Shown here: in pieces, positions 5,256 through 7,244 of the stretch
Layout of the letters: the number at the start of each line of letters is the position of its first letter
How positions within the stretch are numbered: the stretch's first letter is position 1
Assembly (NCBI GenBank): GCA_945637645.1
Contig: CALZDK010000102.1
Span: 1 to 7,244 of the forward strand
DNA from: an uncultured Prevotella sp.
GTDB lineage: Bacteria; Bacteroidota; Bacteroidia; Bacteroidales; Bacteroidaceae
Reading direction: 5' to 3'
DNA length: 7,244 nt
Notes under the pieces: model-generated
What the model was told of the DNA's origin: nothing
Databases searched by the model: none
The model's input: only the letters and a program-made list of their open reading frames with translations
Translations under genes and position numbers: made by a program

Positions 5256-7199
5256 ATGATAAAAATAACTTTTCCCGACGGATCAGTTCGCGAATACGAA
5301 CAGGGCGTCAACGGACTTCAAATCGCCGAGAGCATCTCACCTGCTCTGGCGCGCGACGTTATCGCCTGCGGTGTAAACGGTGAGACCGTTGAACTCAACC
5401 GACCCATCAACGAAGACTCAAAGGTGCAGCTCTACAAGTGGGACGACGAGGAAGGCAAGCACGCCTTCTGGCACACCTCAGCCCACCTCCTTGCCGAGGC
5501 TCTGCAGGAATTGTATCCTGGCATACAGTTCGGCTTTGGACCAGCTGTTGAGAACGGATTCTTCTACGATGTATTGCTCAAGGACGGTGAGTCGATAAAG
5601 GAAGCCGATTTCCCAAAGATTGAGGCAAAGATGAAGGAACTTGCCGGCAAAAAGGAGCCTGTGGTGCGCAAGGAAGTGTCGAAGGCTGACGCTCTGAAGG
5701 AGTTTGCAGCCGACGGACAGACCTACAAGTGCGAGCACATTGAGCAGGACCTTGAGGACGGAACCATCACCACCTACACTCAGGGAGCGTTCACCGACCT
5801 CTGCAAGGGTCCACACCTCTTGAACACTGGTCTCATAAAGGCAATAAAGCTGACAAGCGTGGCTGGAGCTTTCTGGCGTGGCGATGCCACACGCGAGCAG
5901 ATGCAGCGTCTCTATGGTATCACCTTCCCAAAGAAGAAGATGCTCGACGAGTATCTCGTGATGCTGGAGGAAGCCAAGAAGCGCGACCACCGCAAGATTG
6001 GCAAGGAGATGGAACTCTTCATGTTCTCAGAGAAGGTGGGCAAGGGTCTGCCTATATGGTTGCCAAAGGGCACAGAGCTGCGTCTGCGCCTGCAGGACCA
6101 CTTGCGCAAAGTGCAGAAAAGATTTGGTTATCAGGAGGTAATCACTCCACACATTGGTTCCAAGAACCTCTATGTTACCAGCGGTCACTATGCTCACTAC
6201 GGCAAGGACTCGTTCCAGCCTATCCACACTCCAGAGGAGGACGAAGAGTATATGCTCAAGCCAATGAACTGTCCTCACCACTGTGAGATTTTCGCCTGGA
6301 AGCCACGCTCATACAAGGACCTTCCTTTGCGCATAGCAGAGTTTGGAACCGTCTATCGTTACGAGCAGAGCGGCGAGCTCCACGGACTTACCCGCGTGCG
6401 CTCATTCACACAGGACGACGCACACCTCTTCTGCCGTCCAGACCAGGTGAAGCAGGAGTTCCTCAACGTGATGGACATCATCAACATTGTGCTCAAGGCC
6501 TTCGGCTTCAACTTCGAGGCACAGATCTCCCTCCGCGACCCTAACGACACAGAGAAGTATGTGGGCAGCGACGAGGACTGGGCACGATCTGAGGCTGCCA
6601 TAGTGGAGGCTTGCAAGGAGAAGGGGCTGAACGCAAAGATTGAGTATGGAGAGGCTGCATTCTATGGTCCTAAGCTCGACTTCATGATAAAGGATGCCAT
6701 CGGTCGCCGTTGGCAGCTCGGAACAATACAGGTTGACTACAACCTGCCAAAACGTTTCAAGCTCGAATACACCGACGAGGACAACACGAAGAAGACACCG
6801 GTGATGATTCACCGCGCACCGTTCGGCTCGCTCGAGCGTTTCGTGGCAGTGCTCATTGAGCACACCAGCGGTCACTTCCCTCTCTGGCTCACACCAGACC
6901 AGGTTGCCATACTGCCTATCTCGGAGAAATACAACGACTACGCCGAGCGCGTGGCAAAGTATTTCGACTCAGTGGGCGTGCGCGCCACCATCGACTCCCG
7001 CAACGAGAAGATAGGACGCAAGGTTCGCGACAACGAGCTGAAGCGCATCCCATACATGCTCATCGTTGGAGAGAAGGAGCAGGCTGACGGTACCGTTGCC
7101 GTTCGTCCACAGGGCGGTGGCGAGCAGAGCGTCATGACAATGGAAGACTTCGCAAAGAAAATTAACGACGAGGTAGCTGAAATGACAAAGGAATTCTAA
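5256..7199 (+). CDS. thrS: Threonine--tRNA ligase
   Basis: This is a full-length 647-residue class II threonyl-tRNA synthetase, which charges tRNA-Thr in the cytoplasm and releases AMP and PPi. An N-terminal TGS domain (about 1-60) is followed by the editing domain, with HTSAH (His73, His77) and CKGPH (Cys183, His187), so clearing of mischarged Ser-tRNA should be intact. The catalytic core has MNCPHH (Cys339), motif 2 around RYEQSGELHGLTRVRSFTQD (368-387) with His390, and motif 3 HRAPFGSLERF (519-529). Cys339, His390 and His519 are the three zinc ligands that recognise threonine. The C-terminal anticodon-binding domain (about 545-640) includes RNEKIGRKVRD and the MLIVGEKE strand. The ATG at 5256 gives the usual MIKITFPDGS start. 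There is no sign of a T-box or other attenuator in the 23-bp gap after purC. In many bacteria infC-rpmI-rplT follow; the window ends too soon to see. Confidence 0.99.
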   Translation: MIKITFPDGSVREYEQGVNGLQIAESISPALARDVIACGVNGETVELNRPINEDSKVQLYKWDDEEGKHAFWHTSAHLLAEALQELYPGIQFGFGPAVENGFFYDVLLKDGESIKEADFPKIEAKMKELAGKKEPVVRKEVSKADALKEFAADGQTYKCEHIEQDLEDGTITTYTQGAFTDLCKGPHLLNTGLIKAIKLTSVAGAFWRGDATREQMQRLYGITFPKKKMLDEYLVMLEEAKKRDHRKIGKEMELFMFSEKVGKGLPIWLPKGTELRLRLQDHLRKVQKRFGYQEVITPHIGSKNLYVTSGHYAHYGKDSFQPIHTPEEDEEYMLKPMNCPHHCEIFAWKPRSYKDLPLRIAEFGTVYRYEQSGELHGLTRVRSFTQDDAHLFCRPDQVKQEFLNVMDIINIVLKAFGFNFEAQISLRDPNDTEKYVGSDEDWARSEAAIVEACKEKGLNAKIEYGEAAFYGPKLDFMIKDAIGRRWQLGTIQVDYNLPKRFKLEYTDEDNTKKTPVMIHRAPFGSLERFVAVLIEHTSGHFPLWLTPDQVAILPISEKYNDYAERVAKYFDSVGVRATIDSRNEKIGRKVRDNELKRIPYMLIVGEKEQADGTVAVRPQGGGEQSVMTMEDFAKKINDEVAEMTKEF

Positions 7200-7226
7200 C
7201 TTCATATTTCTAAAGTTACTATACCA

Positions 7227-7244
7227 CCGGCTGTAGGGGCAGAC
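7227..7244. repeat. Dispersed palindromic repeat, right-edge partial copy (inverted)
   Basis: CCGGCTGTAGGGGCAGAC, beginning 28 nt after the thrS stop, matches the reverse complement of 53-70 at 15 of 18 positions. Only the first arm is inside the window; the rest of the hairpin should lie beyond the edge. A full copy could act as a 3'-end hairpin for the thrS transcript. Confidence 0.5.

Overview
The window looks like chromosomal DNA from a Bacteroidales bacterium, most probably of the Prevotella group. The reasons are protein character (a PhoH, a long-form PurC and a DUF5715-like protein that read like Bacteroidales versions), two exact TAnnTTTG-type -7 boxes, almost no Shine-Dalgarno sequences, and short palindromic repeats around a GTAGGGGC core of a kind I recall from Prevotella intergenic regions. 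The genus is an inference; no rRNA or other marker is present.

Layout. Positions 1-267 hold no convincing gene. They hold a dispersed palindromic repeat (about 11-70), three copies of a CGCCCTGAA-type repeat, two direct and one inverted, and a short 8-bp tandem array. A possible promoter for the next gene lies at the right end. hppA (268-2469, +) encodes a membrane pyrophosphatase with sequence marks of the K+-dependent class and, from remembered signature residues, perhaps of the subfamily that pumps both Na+ and H+. Its 3' end overlaps by 8 bp the 3' end of a convergent gene (2462-3223, -) for an exported DUF5715-like protein. That protein carries an M15-peptidase-like metal site and an in-frame 9-bp minisatellite encoding QTP/QTL units.

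Between this gene and phoH lies a compact divergent promoter region (about 3231-3310). Two -7 boxes and their start-site flanks form an 18-bp inverted repeat with 17 matches. The rightward promoter would serve phoH (3328-4275, probably a TTG start), purC (4291-5232) and thrS (5256-7199). These three genes share a strand, have 15-bp and 23-bp gaps, and show no obvious internal promoter or terminator, so they probably form one transcript joining RNA metabolism (PhoH), purine synthesis (PurC) and threonyl-tRNA charging (ThrS). After thrS, an inverted relative of the left-edge repeat begins and runs off the window.

The four core genes are ordinary housekeeping genes. I did not find a convincing new multi-gene system. 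The most interesting items are the symmetric divergent promoter pair, the poorly characterised putative metallopeptidase with its repeat linker, the repeat-rich hppA leader and the ion-specificity residues of the pyrophosphatase.
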